Assembly: GCF_020911885.1 (NCBI RefSeq)
Contig: NZ_CP087132.1
Span: 1,178,001-1,242,000, forward strand
Length of the DNA: 64,000 bases
Origin: Flavobacterium acetivorans
GTDB lineage: Bacteria > Bacteroidota > Bacteroidia > Flavobacteriales > Flavobacteriaceae
Direction: 5' to 3'
Part shown: positions 45,447 to 54,461 of the stretch, piece by piece
Layout of the letters: every line of letters begins with the position of its first letter
Numbering within the stretch: the first letter of the stretch is position 1
The notes under the pieces: generated by a model
The model's database searches: none
What the model was told of the DNA's origin: nothing
What the model saw: the letters and a program-made list of their open reading frames with translations, nothing else
Translations under genes and position numbers: made by a program

Positions 45447-46390
45447 TAGGCGTTTTCTTTCGTTTTAAAATTCAATACATAATAACTGCCAATAATAACT
45501 GGTAAAACTACATTGAGAAACCACATCAGGGTCGAAATGAAAATAACAATCCATTCATTTACGCCCAAAATCCCAAAGAAATAAACCGCCACACTTCCTT
45601 TGACGGCAAAGTCCAGAAACTGAAATGTAGGTAATGAAGAAGCTAGGAAATACACACTAGAAATGGTAGCGATCAGTATTAAATAAGGTAAATTGACATC
45701 AAAAGCTAAAAACAAAAAGTAATATTGATGAGAGAAAACCAGATAGCGACAAATTCCAAGAAGAATGTTGCGTTGGTGAATGGTTTTTGGGATTTCGTTA
45801 ATTTTATGAATTAGTTTTTCAATGGAATAACCTTTGATTGTTAGTTTTTTTATCGAAAAAAGCAGGATGAAAAGAGCAACTAAAATTCCAAAAAGAATCA
45901 AAACCGTTCTTGGAGTGATGACATTGAAAAGGGAATTGAAATACAATAAGCCAAAAATTCCAAAAAGGATAGTCAAAACCATTTGGATGCCGTTGCAAAT
46001 TAAGTTCAAGAAAACCACTTTTTTAGCATCAGATTTACTGAAAAACAACGCTTTTCCTGCATATTCCCCCACGCCGTTTGGAGTGAATAATCCTGCGGTT
46101 AAAGCTGCCAAAACCTGTTTTGTTGATTCGGCCAAGGATATTTTGTGAATGTGTTGGGCTAAATTTTGCCATTTCAAGATTTCGAAGTAACGATTCAAAA
46201 CACTCAATAATAAAATAAAACAGATTCCTGAAACGGACTGGTTTTTTTGGAATAAAACAATAAACTTCTCCCAGTCGAGTTTGTCGTTGTGGGCCAGTTG
46301 ATCGTAAATGAAATAGAATGCACCGCCCACAATCAAAAGTTTGATTATAAGAACGAGGAATTGTTTAGCTTTGTGGGATATTGAAATCAT
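45446..46390 (-). CDS. Lysylphosphatidylglycerol synthase TM-region (UPF0104-like) protein
   Basis: 314 residues with about eight membrane spans. GLFTPNGVGEYAGKALFF is the typical motif of the MprF/AglD-type transmembrane domain; no aminoacyl-transferase domain follows. Such flippase-like proteins often accompany glycosyltransferases acting on lipids, and the next gene in the same unit (one-base overlap) is a family 2 glycosyltransferase. The pair probably builds a glycolipid or polyisoprenoid product. Confidence 0.82.
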   Translation of the reverse strand: MISISHKAKQFLVLIIKLLIVGGAFYFIYDQLAHNDKLDWEKFIVLFQKNQSVSGICFILLLSVLNRYFEILKWQNLAQHIHKISLAESTKQVLAALTAGLFTPNGVGEYAGKALFFSKSDAKKVVFLNLICNGIQMVLTILFGIFGLLYFNSLFNVITPRTVLILFGILVALFILLFSIKKLTIKGYSIEKLIHKINEIPKTIHQRNILLGICRYLVFSHQYYFLFLAFDVNLPYLILIATISSVYFLASSLPTFQFLDFAVKGSVAVYFFGILGVNEWIVIFISTLMWFLNVVLPVIIGSYYVLNFKTKENA

Positions 46391-46405
46391 GGGTGCAAAG
46401 AAACA

Positions 46406-46437
46406 AAACTTTAAACTTTGAACTTTAAACTTTAAAC
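46406..46437. repeat. Heptameric tandem repeat (AAACTTT)
   Basis: AAACTTT occurs four times in a row (46406-46433, third unit GAACTTT), followed by AAAC. It lies in the short divergent gap between the LPG-synthase-like gene and ruvC, where the ruvC promoter should be, so copy-number changes could alter spacing. Confidence 0.7.
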
Positions 46438-46444
46438 AAATCTT

Positions 46445-46999
46445 TTGGCAAACGAACGCATCATATTAGGAATTGACCCAGGGACAACAATAATGGGTTT
46501 TGGGTTGATAAAAATTGTCAACAAGAAAATGGAATTCTTGCAGCTCAACGAACTGCAATTGTCTAAATACGACAACCATTATCAAAAGTTGAAAATTATT
46601 TTTGAACGTACGATTGAGTTAATTGATACCCATAATCCGGACGAAATTGCCATTGAAGCGCCTTTCTTTGGAAAAAACGTACAATCGATGTTGAAGTTAG
46701 GACGTGCGCAAGGAGTCGCCATGGCGGCGGGACTTTCGAGAGATATTCCTATCACGGAATATGAACCCAAGAAAATTAAAATGGCAATCACCGGTAACGG
46801 AAATGCCAGTAAAGAACAAGTGGCCAAAATGCTACAACAGCTTTTGGGATTGAAAGAATTACCTAAAAACCTCGATTCAACTGATGGATTGGCGGCTGCG
46901 GTTTGTCACTTTTTCAACTCAGGAAAAGTAATCGGAACAAAAAGCTATACCGGCTGGGATGCTTTTGTACAACAAAATCAAGAACGAATTAAAAAATAG
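46445..46999 (+). CDS. ruvC: Crossover junction endodeoxyribonuclease RuvC
   Basis: 184 residues from a TTG start. IILGIDPGTTIMGFGLI has the first catalytic Asp, IAIEAPFFGKNVQSMLKLGRAQG the Glu, and LDSTDGLAAAVCHF the C-terminal Asp pair. RuvC cuts Holliday junctions in concert with RuvAB. No ATG lies at a fitting place, and TTG just before MANERIILG gives the expected length. HemW follows 66 bp downstream. Confidence 0.95.
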   Translation: MANERIILGIDPGTTIMGFGLIKIVNKKMEFLQLNELQLSKYDNHYQKLKIIFERTIELIDTHNPDEIAIEAPFFGKNVQSMLKLGRAQGVAMAAGLSRDIPITEYEPKKIKMAITGNGNASKEQVAKMLQQLLGLKELPKNLDSTDGLAAAVCHFFNSGKVIGTKSYTGWDAFVQQNQERIKK

Positions 47000-47065
47000 G
47001 ATTCAGTATTCGGTGTTCAGCTAGCAGTTCTGATCACTAATTACTGATTACAGAACACTAAAAAA

Positions 47066-48223
47066 ATGTCCGGAATCTACATTCATATCCCATTTTGCAA
47101 GCAGGCTTGTAACTATTGCGACTTTCATTTTTCGACCTCAATGAAGAAGAAAGATGAAATGGTTTTGGCTTTGGCCAAGGAAATTCAAATGCGCAAAAAT
47201 GAATCTGAAAATGAAGTGGTCGAAACGATTTACTTTGGTGGAGGAACTCCCTCGGTATTGTCTTCGGAGCAAATTAATTTTTTGATTGCTGAGATTTACA
47301 ATAATTACAAAGTGATTGATAATCCTGAAATTACTTTGGAAGCCAATCCGGATGATTTGTCTGAAGAACGAATAATTGAATTGTCTAAAAGTCCAATCAA
47401 CCGATTGAGCATCGGAATCCAATCGTTTTTTGAAGATGATTTGAAGATGATGAATCGGGCACATGATGCGAAAGAAGCCAAAAAATGCCTTGAAATAGCG
47501 ACAAAATATTTCGATAATATTTCATTGGACTTAATCTATGGCGTTCCTGACTCGAGCCAAAATGGCGAACAGGCGCAGCAAATGAGCAACGAAAAATGGA
47601 AACAAAATATTGAAACCGCTTTGAGTTTTGGAATCCCGCATATTTCCAGTTATGCGTTGACGGTAGAACCTAAGACAGCTTTGAATAAATTAATTCAAAC
47701 CGGAAAAATAGCCGAGCCCAAAGACGAAGTGGCTTCAGCACATTTTATGATTCTCGTTGAAACGCTTGAAGCCAATGGTTTTATTCATTATGAATTATCG
47801 AATTTTGGAAAAGAAAATTATTTTTCAAAAAACAATTCGGCTTATTGGTTAGGAAAAAAATATATTGGAATAGGTCCTTCGGCGCACAGTTATGATGGGA
47901 TTTCCAGAAGTTGGAATATTGCCAATAATCCGTTGTATTTGAAATCGATTCAAGAAAACCAATTGCCTAAAGAAACCGAAGTTTTAAGTGTAGCCGACCG
48001 CTATAACGAATATATTATGACAGGTTTGCGAACGATTTGGGGCGTTTCATTGGATCGAATTCAATCGGAATTTGGGCAAATTTATTTCGATTATTTACTA
48101 AAGCAGGCACAGAAGTTCTTAGCGGATGAGTTGCTTTTTATTGAAAATAACATTTTGAAACCAACTTCAAAAGGAAAGTTTCTGACAGATGGAATTGCAT
48201 CGGACTTATTTTATTTATCCTGA
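47066..48223 (+). CDS. hemW: HemW-type radical SAM protein (heme chaperone)
   Basis: 385 residues. GIYIHIPFCKQACNYCDFHF holds the radical-SAM CX3CX2C (Cys11, 15, 18), then the GGGTPS motif and SIGIQSFFEDDL and the C-terminal HemN-like domain. HemW proteins bind heme and deliver it to respiratory enzymes. They were formerly named oxygen-independent coproporphyrinogen oxidase, but the third-Cys spacing and short N-terminus suit HemW. Its last codons and stop (TGA 48221-48223) lie inside the left palindrome of the repeat family around the GIY-YIG gene. Confidence 0.9.
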   Translation: MSGIYIHIPFCKQACNYCDFHFSTSMKKKDEMVLALAKEIQMRKNESENEVVETIYFGGGTPSVLSSEQINFLIAEIYNNYKVIDNPEITLEANPDDLSEERIIELSKSPINRLSIGIQSFFEDDLKMMNRAHDAKEAKKCLEIATKYFDNISLDLIYGVPDSSQNGEQAQQMSNEKWKQNIETALSFGIPHISSYALTVEPKTALNKLIQTGKIAEPKDEVASAHFMILVETLEANGFIHYELSNFGKENYFSKNNSAYWLGKKYIGIGPSAHSYDGISRSWNIANNPLYLKSIQENQLPKETEVLSVADRYNEYIMTGLRTIWGVSLDRIQSEFGQIYFDYLLKQAQKFLADELLFIENNILKPTSKGKFLTDGIASDLFYLS

Positions 48224-48237
48224 ATTTATTTCAGGAT
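48217..48237. repeat. Palindromic repeat, inverted copy left of the GIY-YIG gene
   Basis: ATCCTGAA and TTCAGGAT (8-bp arms) around TTTAT. The reverse complement differs from the right-hand copy at 48564-48584 only by a compensatory C-G/G-C exchange in the stem. It supplies the stop codon of hemW. Confidence 0.75.
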
Positions 48238-48261
48238 CTGTTTAATTTTACAACAGAGATT

Positions 48262-48546
48262 ATGAAAAAAGGGTTTGTTTATATTTTAACAAATAAAAAT
48301 CATACTGTTTTATATGTGGGAGCAACTAAAGACTTAAAAAGAAGAATTGATACTCATATTAATGGAAGAGGTGCAGCTTTTACTAAAAAGTATAATGCTA
48401 CAATATTGGTTTATTTTGAAGGATTTGAAGATTATTCGGACGCTTTTAAAAGAGAAAAACAATTGAAAAATTGGCACAAGGATTGGAAACTGAATTTAAT
48501 AAAATTAGTAAATCCTGAGTTAAAAGATTTATATTTGAGTTTGTAA
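48262..48546 (+). CDS. GIY-YIG endonuclease-domain protein, single domain
   Basis: 94 residues. FVYILTNKNHTVLYVGATKDLKRRI is the GIY-YIG core (VYI, YVG) with catalytic Arg in KRR, and FKREKQLKNWHKDWKLNLI contains the catalytic Glu and the family C-terminus. It is of the small UPF0213/URI type: one nuclease domain with no added DNA-binding domain. The gene lies between two inverted palindromes of the same family, like a mobile or repeat-maintenance unit. Substrate unknown; a structure-specific or repeat-directed nuclease is a reasonable hypothesis. Confidence 0.9.
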   Translation: MKKGFVYILTNKNHTVLYVGATKDLKRRIDTHINGRGAAFTKKYNATILVYFEGFEDYSDAFKREKQLKNWHKDWKLNLIKLVNPELKDLYLSL

Positions 48547-48550
48547 ATGT

Positions 48551-48584
48551 ATCTCACAATGAGATGCTGAAATAAATTCAGCAT
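48551..48584. repeat. Palindromic repeat right of the GIY-YIG gene
   Basis: First hairpin ATCTCA/TGAGAT (48551-48565), then ATGCTGAA and TTCAGCAT around ATAAA (48564-48584). The next gene starts with ATG at 48587, so the repeat is its 5' leader. Confidence 0.75.
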
Positions 48585-48586
48585 AA

Positions 48587-49348
48587 ATGATAGCAACAAT
48601 AAATAACTTTCAAATAGATCTTTCAAAACCAATCGATATTTCGATTCCTTTATCAAATACGGATGCTAATCCGATTGCTTGGTATATTGAGCAACCGGAG
48701 ATAAAACCGGTAGTTTTTGGGGATTGGATTGGGAAAGTATCCGAAGGGAGCTCGACTAATTTCAATAACATCCTTTTCAATCCGCACGGTCATGGTACAC
48801 ATACCGAATGTCTGGGACATATTACTCGAGAATTTTACAGCATTAATCAATGTTTAAGAGAGTTTTTCTTTATGGCAGAATTGGTTTCGGTACAGCCTGA
48901 AGTTCAAGGAGAAGATTTGGTGATTACAAAAGATGAGATTGAGAAAGCCTTGAATGGAAAAAGCCGCCAAGCAATTATTATCAGAACATTGCCAAATTCT
49001 GCCGAAAAACGCACTAAGAAATATTCGAATACGAATCCGCCTTATCTGGAGGAAGCGGCTGCGGTTTTCATTCGCGAAAGCGGAATAAAACATTTGTTGA
49101 TTGATTTGCCAAGTGTGGATAAGGAACAGGATGAAGGGAAATTAGTGGCGCACAAAGCATTTTGGAATGTAAAAGATGTCCATCATTTGAATGCCGATGC
49201 TCGAATGGATTGTACGATTACCGAAATGATTTTTGTTGCTGATGAAGTGCCAGATGGGAGCTATCTGCTGAATTTACAAATAGCCTCTTTCGAAAATGAT
49301 GCGAGTCCAAGTAAACCGCTATTATATGCTACTTTAGAGGATAATTAA
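48587..49348 (+). CDS. Cyclase-family protein (kynurenine formamidase-like)
   Basis: 253 residues. FNPHGHGTHTECLGH carries the HxGTHxD/E metal-binding motif of the putative cyclase family, and DLSKPIDISIPL is the usual N-terminal strand. Members hydrolyse N-formylkynurenine or related amides, or cyclise polyketides; the substrate here is not known. The ATG follows the repeat palindrome by two bases, so translation signals lie in the repeat. No signal peptide. Confidence 0.82.
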   Translation: MIATINNFQIDLSKPIDISIPLSNTDANPIAWYIEQPEIKPVVFGDWIGKVSEGSSTNFNNILFNPHGHGTHTECLGHITREFYSINQCLREFFFMAELVSVQPEVQGEDLVITKDEIEKALNGKSRQAIIIRTLPNSAEKRTKKYSNTNPPYLEEAAAVFIRESGIKHLLIDLPSVDKEQDEGKLVAHKAFWNVKDVHHLNADARMDCTITEMIFVADEVPDGSYLLNLQIASFENDASPSKPLLYATLEDN

Positions 49349-49393
49349 TTAAATTTATAATTCAACATTTATAATTTAAAATAGTTTTTTAAA

Positions 49394-49759
49394 ATGAATC
49401 TAGAAACCTATTATGAATATTGCCTTTTTAAAAAAGCAGTGACGGAACATTTCCCTTTTGATGAAGATACTTTGGTGTTTAAAGTGGGCGGAAAAATGTT
49501 TGCCCTATCTTCTTTGGAGAGATGGGAAAAAGGCGAAGCATCTGTCAATTTAAAATGTGATCCAGACCGAGCCCAGGAATTGCGGGCTCTGTATGATGAA
49601 ATTCAACCGGGTTTTCATATGAGTAAACTGCATTGGAATACGATAAGCTTGAATACAGCTGTTCCGGATGCACTGGTTAAGGAATTGATTGACCATTCCT
49701 ATGATTTGGTTTTCAAAAGTTTAACGAAGAAAATTCAGAATGAAATTGCAGAATTATAG
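49394..49759 (+). CDS. MmcQ/YjbR family protein
   Basis: 121 residues. MNLETYYEYCLFKKAVTEHFPFDEDTLVFKVGGKMFALSS and the C-terminal FHMSKLHWNTISLN...IDHSYDLVFKSL are the YjbR (double-wing) family signatures. The fold resembles DNA-binding proteins, but the role is unknown. The spacer to the cyclase gene is AT-only low-complexity sequence. Confidence 0.9.
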   Translation: MNLETYYEYCLFKKAVTEHFPFDEDTLVFKVGGKMFALSSLERWEKGEASVNLKCDPDRAQELRALYDEIQPGFHMSKLHWNTISLNTAVPDALVKELIDHSYDLVFKSLTKKIQNEIAEL

Positions 49760-49808
49760 AATTTAGGTATTACTTTTGCTATGCCTTTTTAAGCTAAAAA
49801 ATAAATAG

Positions 49809-49829
49809 ATACCGAAATAAATTCAGCAT
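49809..49829. repeat. Degenerate third copy of the GIY-YIG-associated palindrome
   Basis: ATACCGAA-ATAAA-TTCAGCAT matches the right-hand copy except for two changes in the left arm and has the same orientation. Again an ATG (49834) follows within five bases. Confidence 0.55.
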
Positions 49830-49833
49830 AAAA

Positions 49834-50544
49834 ATGAAAGAACAAATCAAGAAATTCCTAAACGAGGAACAAGACCCAAAAGCCATTGAGAAAATCACTT
49901 CAAAGCTGGATGATTTATTGATGAAAAATGAAGAAATAGGTTATATAGCAGTTCAAAAAAAACCGGCAATTACCGTTTTACCGGATAGCATTGTGATGAC
50001 AAACAAAAGGATTATCATTTGTCAGCCAAAAAATCTGGGACTTTCGATGAATTTTATTGATTATACCTGGGATGAAATAGAAGGCACTTTTGTTAAAGAA
50101 AATATATTAGGATCTGAGTTTTCGTTTTCGACCAAAACGAATATGGAAGTTTCTATTGATTATATTCCTAAAATTCAAGCCAGAAAGATATTTACCTATG
50201 CCAAAGAGCAATTGGATATTTTAAAAAGCGGAGCTGTTTCGAATGCAACGATTCTTGAGGAAATTGCAGTGGGTACAACCGATGAATTTGAGGCAGTTGA
50301 AGAAATGGAAACAGAAGAAGTGACAAGCTTTGCCGAGATAATGACAGTAAGCCCGCCGGATTTCAGTGCCGAAAACCTAAAGAATTACACCCAACAAGAA
50401 ACTTCAAAAGAACAATTACTTGGTGAATTGTCTCAGGACGAGCTTTTTGAAAAATTACAGAATTATAAAAAACTACTCGATAACGGATTGATTTTACAGG
50501 GAGAATATGATGCTTACAAAAAAGAAATTTTGGGCTACATGTAA
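49834..50544 (+). CDS. PH-domain (bacterial) and SHOCT-domain protein
   Basis: 236 residues. A bacterial PH-like domain at about 25-135 (KPAITVLPDSIVMTNKRIIIC...SIDYIPKIQARKIFTYAKEQ), an acidic linker with many Glu, and a C-terminal SHOCT motif (QDELFEKLQNYKKLLDNGLILQGEYDAYKKEIL). SHOCT motifs mediate short oligomerisation contacts. No membrane segment. The function is unknown; the domains are clear. A terminator follows. Confidence 0.85.
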   Translation: MKEQIKKFLNEEQDPKAIEKITSKLDDLLMKNEEIGYIAVQKKPAITVLPDSIVMTNKRIIICQPKNLGLSMNFIDYTWDEIEGTFVKENILGSEFSFSTKTNMEVSIDYIPKIQARKIFTYAKEQLDILKSGAVSNATILEEIAVGTTDEFEAVEEMETEEVTSFAEIMTVSPPDFSAENLKNYTQQETSKEQLLGELSQDELFEKLQNYKKLLDNGLILQGEYDAYKKEILGYM

Positions 50545-50565
50545 GCAATCGAATGCGAATTTTAA

Positions 50566-50591
50566 AAGAGGCTGTCTGTTTAAGGCAGCTT
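50566..50591 (+). terminator. Terminator after the PH-SHOCT gene
   Basis: GCTGTC (50571-50576) and GGCAGC (50584-50589, one G-T pair) with a run of eight T; GCTGTC core as in three other terminators. Confidence 0.75.
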
Positions 50592-50784
50592 TTTTTTAGG
50601 AGTTCAATTTTCGGTATTGCAGTGGTAAAATGCTTTGATCGGTAAGAATTTAATACTATTAAAAGTTTTTTAATTTTTTTTTTAAAAGACTGGATTTAAT
50701 TAGGCGCTTATTTTTATTGACAATAAACGCTGTAATAAAAATCCAATATCTTTACTCTAACATTTAAAATAATTAACCACCAAT

Positions 50785-53085
50785 ATGAAATTTACAGAAT
50801 CTTTTATAACTAATCTCATTCAAGAACAATATAAACTGGATGTGAGTTGCAAAATATTGAACGGATATGACGAACTTAATTTTTTACTGACAGACTCTTT
50901 TGATAAAAAATATATTTTTAAAATTGCCACCGAAGAACACAATCCGTACTTTTTGGATGCGCAGGTACAAATGCTTAAGTTGCTTTCTAAAAGTAAATTG
51001 GCAGAAAAATTCCAACATTATATCGCTATCGTAAGCAAGGAAGACATCGGACAGATGACCATTGAGGGAACCAAATACTATTACAGATTGCTTTCTTTTT
51101 TGGAAGGAGATTTTTGGGTAAACCAAAAAGAAAAATCGCCTGTCTTAGCCCGAAATTTGGGACAGTTTTTAGGTGAAATGGATTCCCTTCTGAAAGATTT
51201 CAAACATGCTGCGGCAAACCGCTATTACGAATGGGACATCAAAAACACCTTAGACGCAAGGAAAAATTTACATTGCATCAAATCACATGAAAACAGACGT
51301 TTAGTGGATTATTTTTTGTTGCAATTTGAAACCGAAGTTACACCAAATATTTCGTCGCTCCGAACCGCAACTATCCACAACGACGCCAACGATTACAATG
51401 TGTTGGTAAATGGAGATGCCGTTAGCGGTTTGATCGATTTTGGCGATATGGTCCATACTTCACTGATAAATAATTTAGCTATTGCCTGTACTTATGCAAT
51501 GCTGGACAGCGAAAAACCACTTGAAGTTGCTGCCGAAATCGCAAAAGGCTATCATGAGAAAATGCCTTTAACTGAGCAGGAACTTTCTTTGTTGTATTAC
51601 CTTATTGGCGGCAGACTTTGTATTAGTTTGTGCCAATCGGCCTACAATTATTCGAAAGACAGTACAAACGAGCATCATTTTCTCACCGAAAAACCGGCCT
51701 TGAAATTACTGCAGCAACTTATCCGAATCAATCCTTTAAAAGCGCATAACGAATTTAGGCTCGCTTGCGGATTCTCGTCTTTGATAAATCCAAATGACAA
51801 ACACGAAGCAATCCTGAAAGAAAGGCAACACTATATTGGCAAAAACCTAAGCATCAGCTACGCCCAAAAAGTAAAAATAGACAAAGGAGCGCTTCAATAT
51901 CTTTATGATGACCAAGGAAATACGTTCCTTGATTGTGTGAACAACGTGAGTCATGTGGGTCATTGCCATCCTGCGGTGGTAAAAGCAATGCAAAAACAGA
52001 TTGCCACATTAAATACCAATACGCGTTATCTAAATGACAAAATCATCGAATACGCCAAGAAATTGACCGCTACACTTCCTAAAGAATTAACCGTTTGTTA
52101 TTTTACCAATTCCGGAAGTGAAGCTAATGATCTCGCCATTCGAATGAGTCGTCATTTCACCAAACAAAAAGACGTGATTGTATTGGATCATGCTTATCAT
52201 GGTACCTCGACTACCGCAATTGAAATGAGTCCGTATAAATTTGACGGCAAAGGCGGTTTTGGAAAAATGCCTTACATACACAAAGCGCAAAATCCGGATA
52301 TGTACCGAGGTGAATTTAAATACGGCGACGGCGAAGCCGGGGAAAAATACGCGAAAGATGTTTCCCGCATCATTGCATCCTTGGAAACGGATTCCAAAAA
52401 ACCGGCCGCGTTTATCTGCGAAACTTTATTGGGAGTGGGAGGCCAAATCGCCTTGCCGCCTAATTATCTGAAAGAGGTTTATGCCAAGGTAAGAAAGGCG
52501 GGTGGGATTTGCATTGCCGATGAGGTTCAGGTGGGATTTGGTCGCGTGGGAACGAAATTCTGGGGATTTGAGTTACAAGAAGTAGTTCCAGATATCGTGG
52601 TATTGGGAAAACCGATAGGAAACGGACATCCGTTGGCAGCGGTGGTCACCACCCAAGAAATTGCCGATGCTTTCAATAACGGCATGGAATATTTCAATAC
52701 TTTTGGAGGAAATCCGGTATCAATGGCAACTGGATTGGCGGTTTTGAATGTAATTGAAGAAGAAGAACTACAAAAAAATGCGCTTGAAGTTGGAAATTAT
52801 TTGCTGCAGAGATTAGCCGAATTAAAACCGAAATACGACATCATTGGCGACGTCCGTGGCAACGGATTGTTCGTCGGCGTGGAACTGGTAAGAGATAGAA
52901 TCACACTCGAGCCCGCCGTTCCAGAAATTGATCTTATTGTCGAGAAAATGAAAGACCGTGGCTTCTTTATCAGTACTGACGGGCCTTTGTATAATGTTTT
53001 AAAAATAAAACCACCGATTATTTTCAGTAAAGAAAATGCGGATGAATTTGTGGATAATCTGGATGCCGTTTTTGCTGGTTTTTAA
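50785..53085 (+). CDS. Fused APH-type kinase and class III aminotransferase (phospho-lyase type)
   Basis: 766 residues. Residues 1-330 form an aminoglycoside-phosphotransferase-like kinase with the catalytic [10 protein letters not shown] (near 197) and the metal-binding GLIDFGD. Residues 340-766 form a class III PLP aminotransferase with [29 protein letters not shown] and the PLP lysine in VLGKPIGNG (Lys609). This matches, in one chain, the two-step human system of hydroxylysine kinase and 5-phosphohydroxylysine phospho-lyase, or ethanolamine kinase and phospho-lyase. Bacterial relatives often have an M23 peptidase domain between; it is absent here. Substrate undecided between hydroxylysine and ethanolamine phosphate. 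Confidence 0.88.
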   Translation: MKFTESFITNLIQEQYKLDVSCKILNGYDELNFLLTDSFDKKYIFKIATEEHNPYFLDAQVQMLKLLSKSKLAEKFQHYIAIVSKEDIGQMTIEGTKYYYRLLSFLEGDFWVNQKEKSPVLARNLGQFLGEMDSLLKDFKHAAANRYYEWDIKNTLDARKNLHCIKSHENRRLVDYFLLQFETEVTPNISSLRTATIHNDANDYNVLVNGDAVSGLIDFGDMVHTSLINNLAIACTYAMLDSEKPLEVAAEIAKGYHEKMPLTEQELSLLYYLIGGRLCISLCQSAYNYSKDSTNEHHFLTEKPALKLLQQLIRINPLKAHNEFRLACGFSSLINPNDKHEAILKERQHYIGKNLSISYAQKVKIDKGALQYLYDDQGNTFLDCVNNVSHVGHCHPAVVKAMQKQIATLNTNTRYLNDKIIEYAKKLTATLPKELTVCYFTNSGSEANDLAIRMSRHFTKQKDVIVLDHAYHGTSTTAIEMSPYKFDGKGGFGKMPYIHKAQNPDMYRGEFKYGDGEAGEKYAKDVSRIIASLETDSKKPAAFICETLLGVGGQIALPPNYLKEVYAKVRKAGGICIADEVQVGFGRVGTKFWGFELQEVVPDIVVLGKPIGNGHPLAAVVTTQEIADAFNNGMEYFNTFGGNPVSMATGLAVLNVIEEEELQKNALEVGNYLLQRLAELKPKYDIIGDVRGNGLFVGVELVRDRITLEPAVPEIDLIVEKMKDRGFFISTDGPLYNVLKIKPPIIFSKENADEFVDNLDAVFAGF

Positions 53086-53172
53086 ATGATTGTCACCAAG
53101 TGCTCCTTACATACTGCTCTGAAATTTTTGAAAGTCGTTCAACATTTTCAGTAGATGAGCTGATTTGAGAAA

Positions 53173-53210
53173 AAAAAAGAGGCTGTCTTTATTGGGACAG
53201 CCTCTTTTTT
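53173..53210. terminator. Bidirectional terminator, kinase-aminotransferase / DUF4407
   Basis: 15-bp stem (53173-53187 with 53196-53210), core GGCTGTC/GACAGCC, A and T runs on either side. It overlaps the stop of the DUF4407 gene. Confidence 0.88.
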
Positions 53211-54309
53211 ATAAAGTTTTCTTTTGTTTTTCAACAAAATTGTGAGCTTGTAATTCCAAAAGCTCGGTCGCCTTTTGCCGTTGTAAATCATATAATTTTT
53301 TATCCTCGGCGATATCGGCATATACTTTATCGTGCATGGCCGCACTGGTTTTTACCAAAAGTTCTCTTTGGTACTTGTCTTGGTTTAACGTTGCTTTCAA
53401 AGCGGTTTCCAAGTCTTCTAGTTTAAAGTCGTATTCCCCTTTTGGAGAAAGTAATTTGGCGATAATCGGCGAGGTTTCTATGGCCAAAAATAATAGCATG
53501 ATAAAGAATGAAGGCAGCCAAGGCAACTTATTCAAAGCATTTATTCGAGCCATTAAACCATCAAAACCATCAATTATCGGCTGTGTTTCGCTTACTTTTT
53601 TGTCCAAATCAGCTTGAAGTAATTTTGTTTTGCCTTCTTTCTCGGCAATTTTTGCTAAGTTGTTTTTTCGAATGCTGTCCAATTGGGCCGAAGCCAGATT
53701 GTGTTTGGCTATTTTTTCTTTAAAAACAGGTCCTTTGCCTAATTTCATGGTGCCTTTTGTTCCTTCGGCTTCGGTGATGTAGGTTTCATACAAGGTATTT
53801 ACTTCCTTTTCTTTCTTAATGATGTCTGATTTTAGGCTGTCGATTTCGGCTTTGTTTTTGTCTAAATCCGATTTGAAATAATTAGCGACTTCTTTTTTGT
53901 TATTCAAAGCCATTGCATTTTTTTCTTTCAATAAAACGGTATTGATTTCTTTTTCAAAAATCTTAATTTCAAGTGGTTTCGAAATTACGATTGCAATAAT
54001 AACCGCCAGAATAATTCGGGGTGTTGCCTGAAGAAATTCACTTCCAAATTTATCTCTTTTTCGAATGGTAGAAACAATAAAACGATCCAAATTGAAAATA
54101 AGCAGACCCCAAACGAGTCCAAAAAGTAGGGCGGGATAAACACTGTCAAAAACAGTAAAAAGGGCGTAAGCACTGGCTATAAATGCCATCACTGCTGTGA
54201 AAAAAACGGTAGCACCAATACCAATGTATTTGGTTTGTTCACCTTCGGAGCAGCCTTCGAGCAGCTCTTTGTCAGCCCCTGAACAGAGGATAAAAAAATG
54301 TTTTAACAT
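53209..54309 (-). CDS. DUF4407 membrane protein with coiled coil
   Basis: 366 residues from ATG 54309. MLKHFFILCSGADKELLEGCSEGEQTKYIGIGATVFFTAVMAF is the DUF4407 start; four membrane spans (three N-terminal, one near 290) flank a long Lys/Glu coiled coil (KSDLDKNKAEIDSLKSDIIKKEKEV). The coil would sit in the periplasm or cytoplasm between spans 3 and 4. Function unknown. A frame starting 22 codons earlier is not like the family. Confidence 0.85.
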   Translation of the reverse strand: MLKHFFILCSGADKELLEGCSEGEQTKYIGIGATVFFTAVMAFIASAYALFTVFDSVYPALLFGLVWGLLIFNLDRFIVSTIRKRDKFGSEFLQATPRIILAVIIAIVISKPLEIKIFEKEINTVLLKEKNAMALNNKKEVANYFKSDLDKNKAEIDSLKSDIIKKEKEVNTLYETYITEAEGTKGTMKLGKGPVFKEKIAKHNLASAQLDSIRKNNLAKIAEKEGKTKLLQADLDKKVSETQPIIDGFDGLMARINALNKLPWLPSFFIMLLFLAIETSPIIAKLLSPKGEYDFKLEDLETALKATLNQDKYQRELLVKTSAAMHDKVYADIAEDKKLYDLQRQKATELLELQAHNFVEKQKKTL

Positions 54310-54409
54310 GATTGATTTTTTGATTGATTGATGATGCAAATTTAACGCCAAAAAATGAATATTGTTGTAAAACACTGATTTGTTTTTGATTGTAGTATTG
54401 TTGAATGCA

Positions 54410-54440
54410 AAAAGAGCTGTCCTTTTGGGACAGCTCTTTT
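54410..54440. terminator. Terminator downstream of pckA
   Basis: 13-bp stem (54410-54422 with 54428-54440), core GAGCTGTCC/GGACAGCTC, loop TTTTG. A and T runs flank it on both strands. Confidence 0.88.
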
Positions 54441-54461
54441 AATTATTGAATTATAATTAAC

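Noticed and set aside
48432..48656. 74-codon minus-strand frame containing LNLFQHLI
   Set aside because: This translated string comes from the palindromic repeat itself and overlaps the GIY-YIG gene; such frames are often wrongly annotated.
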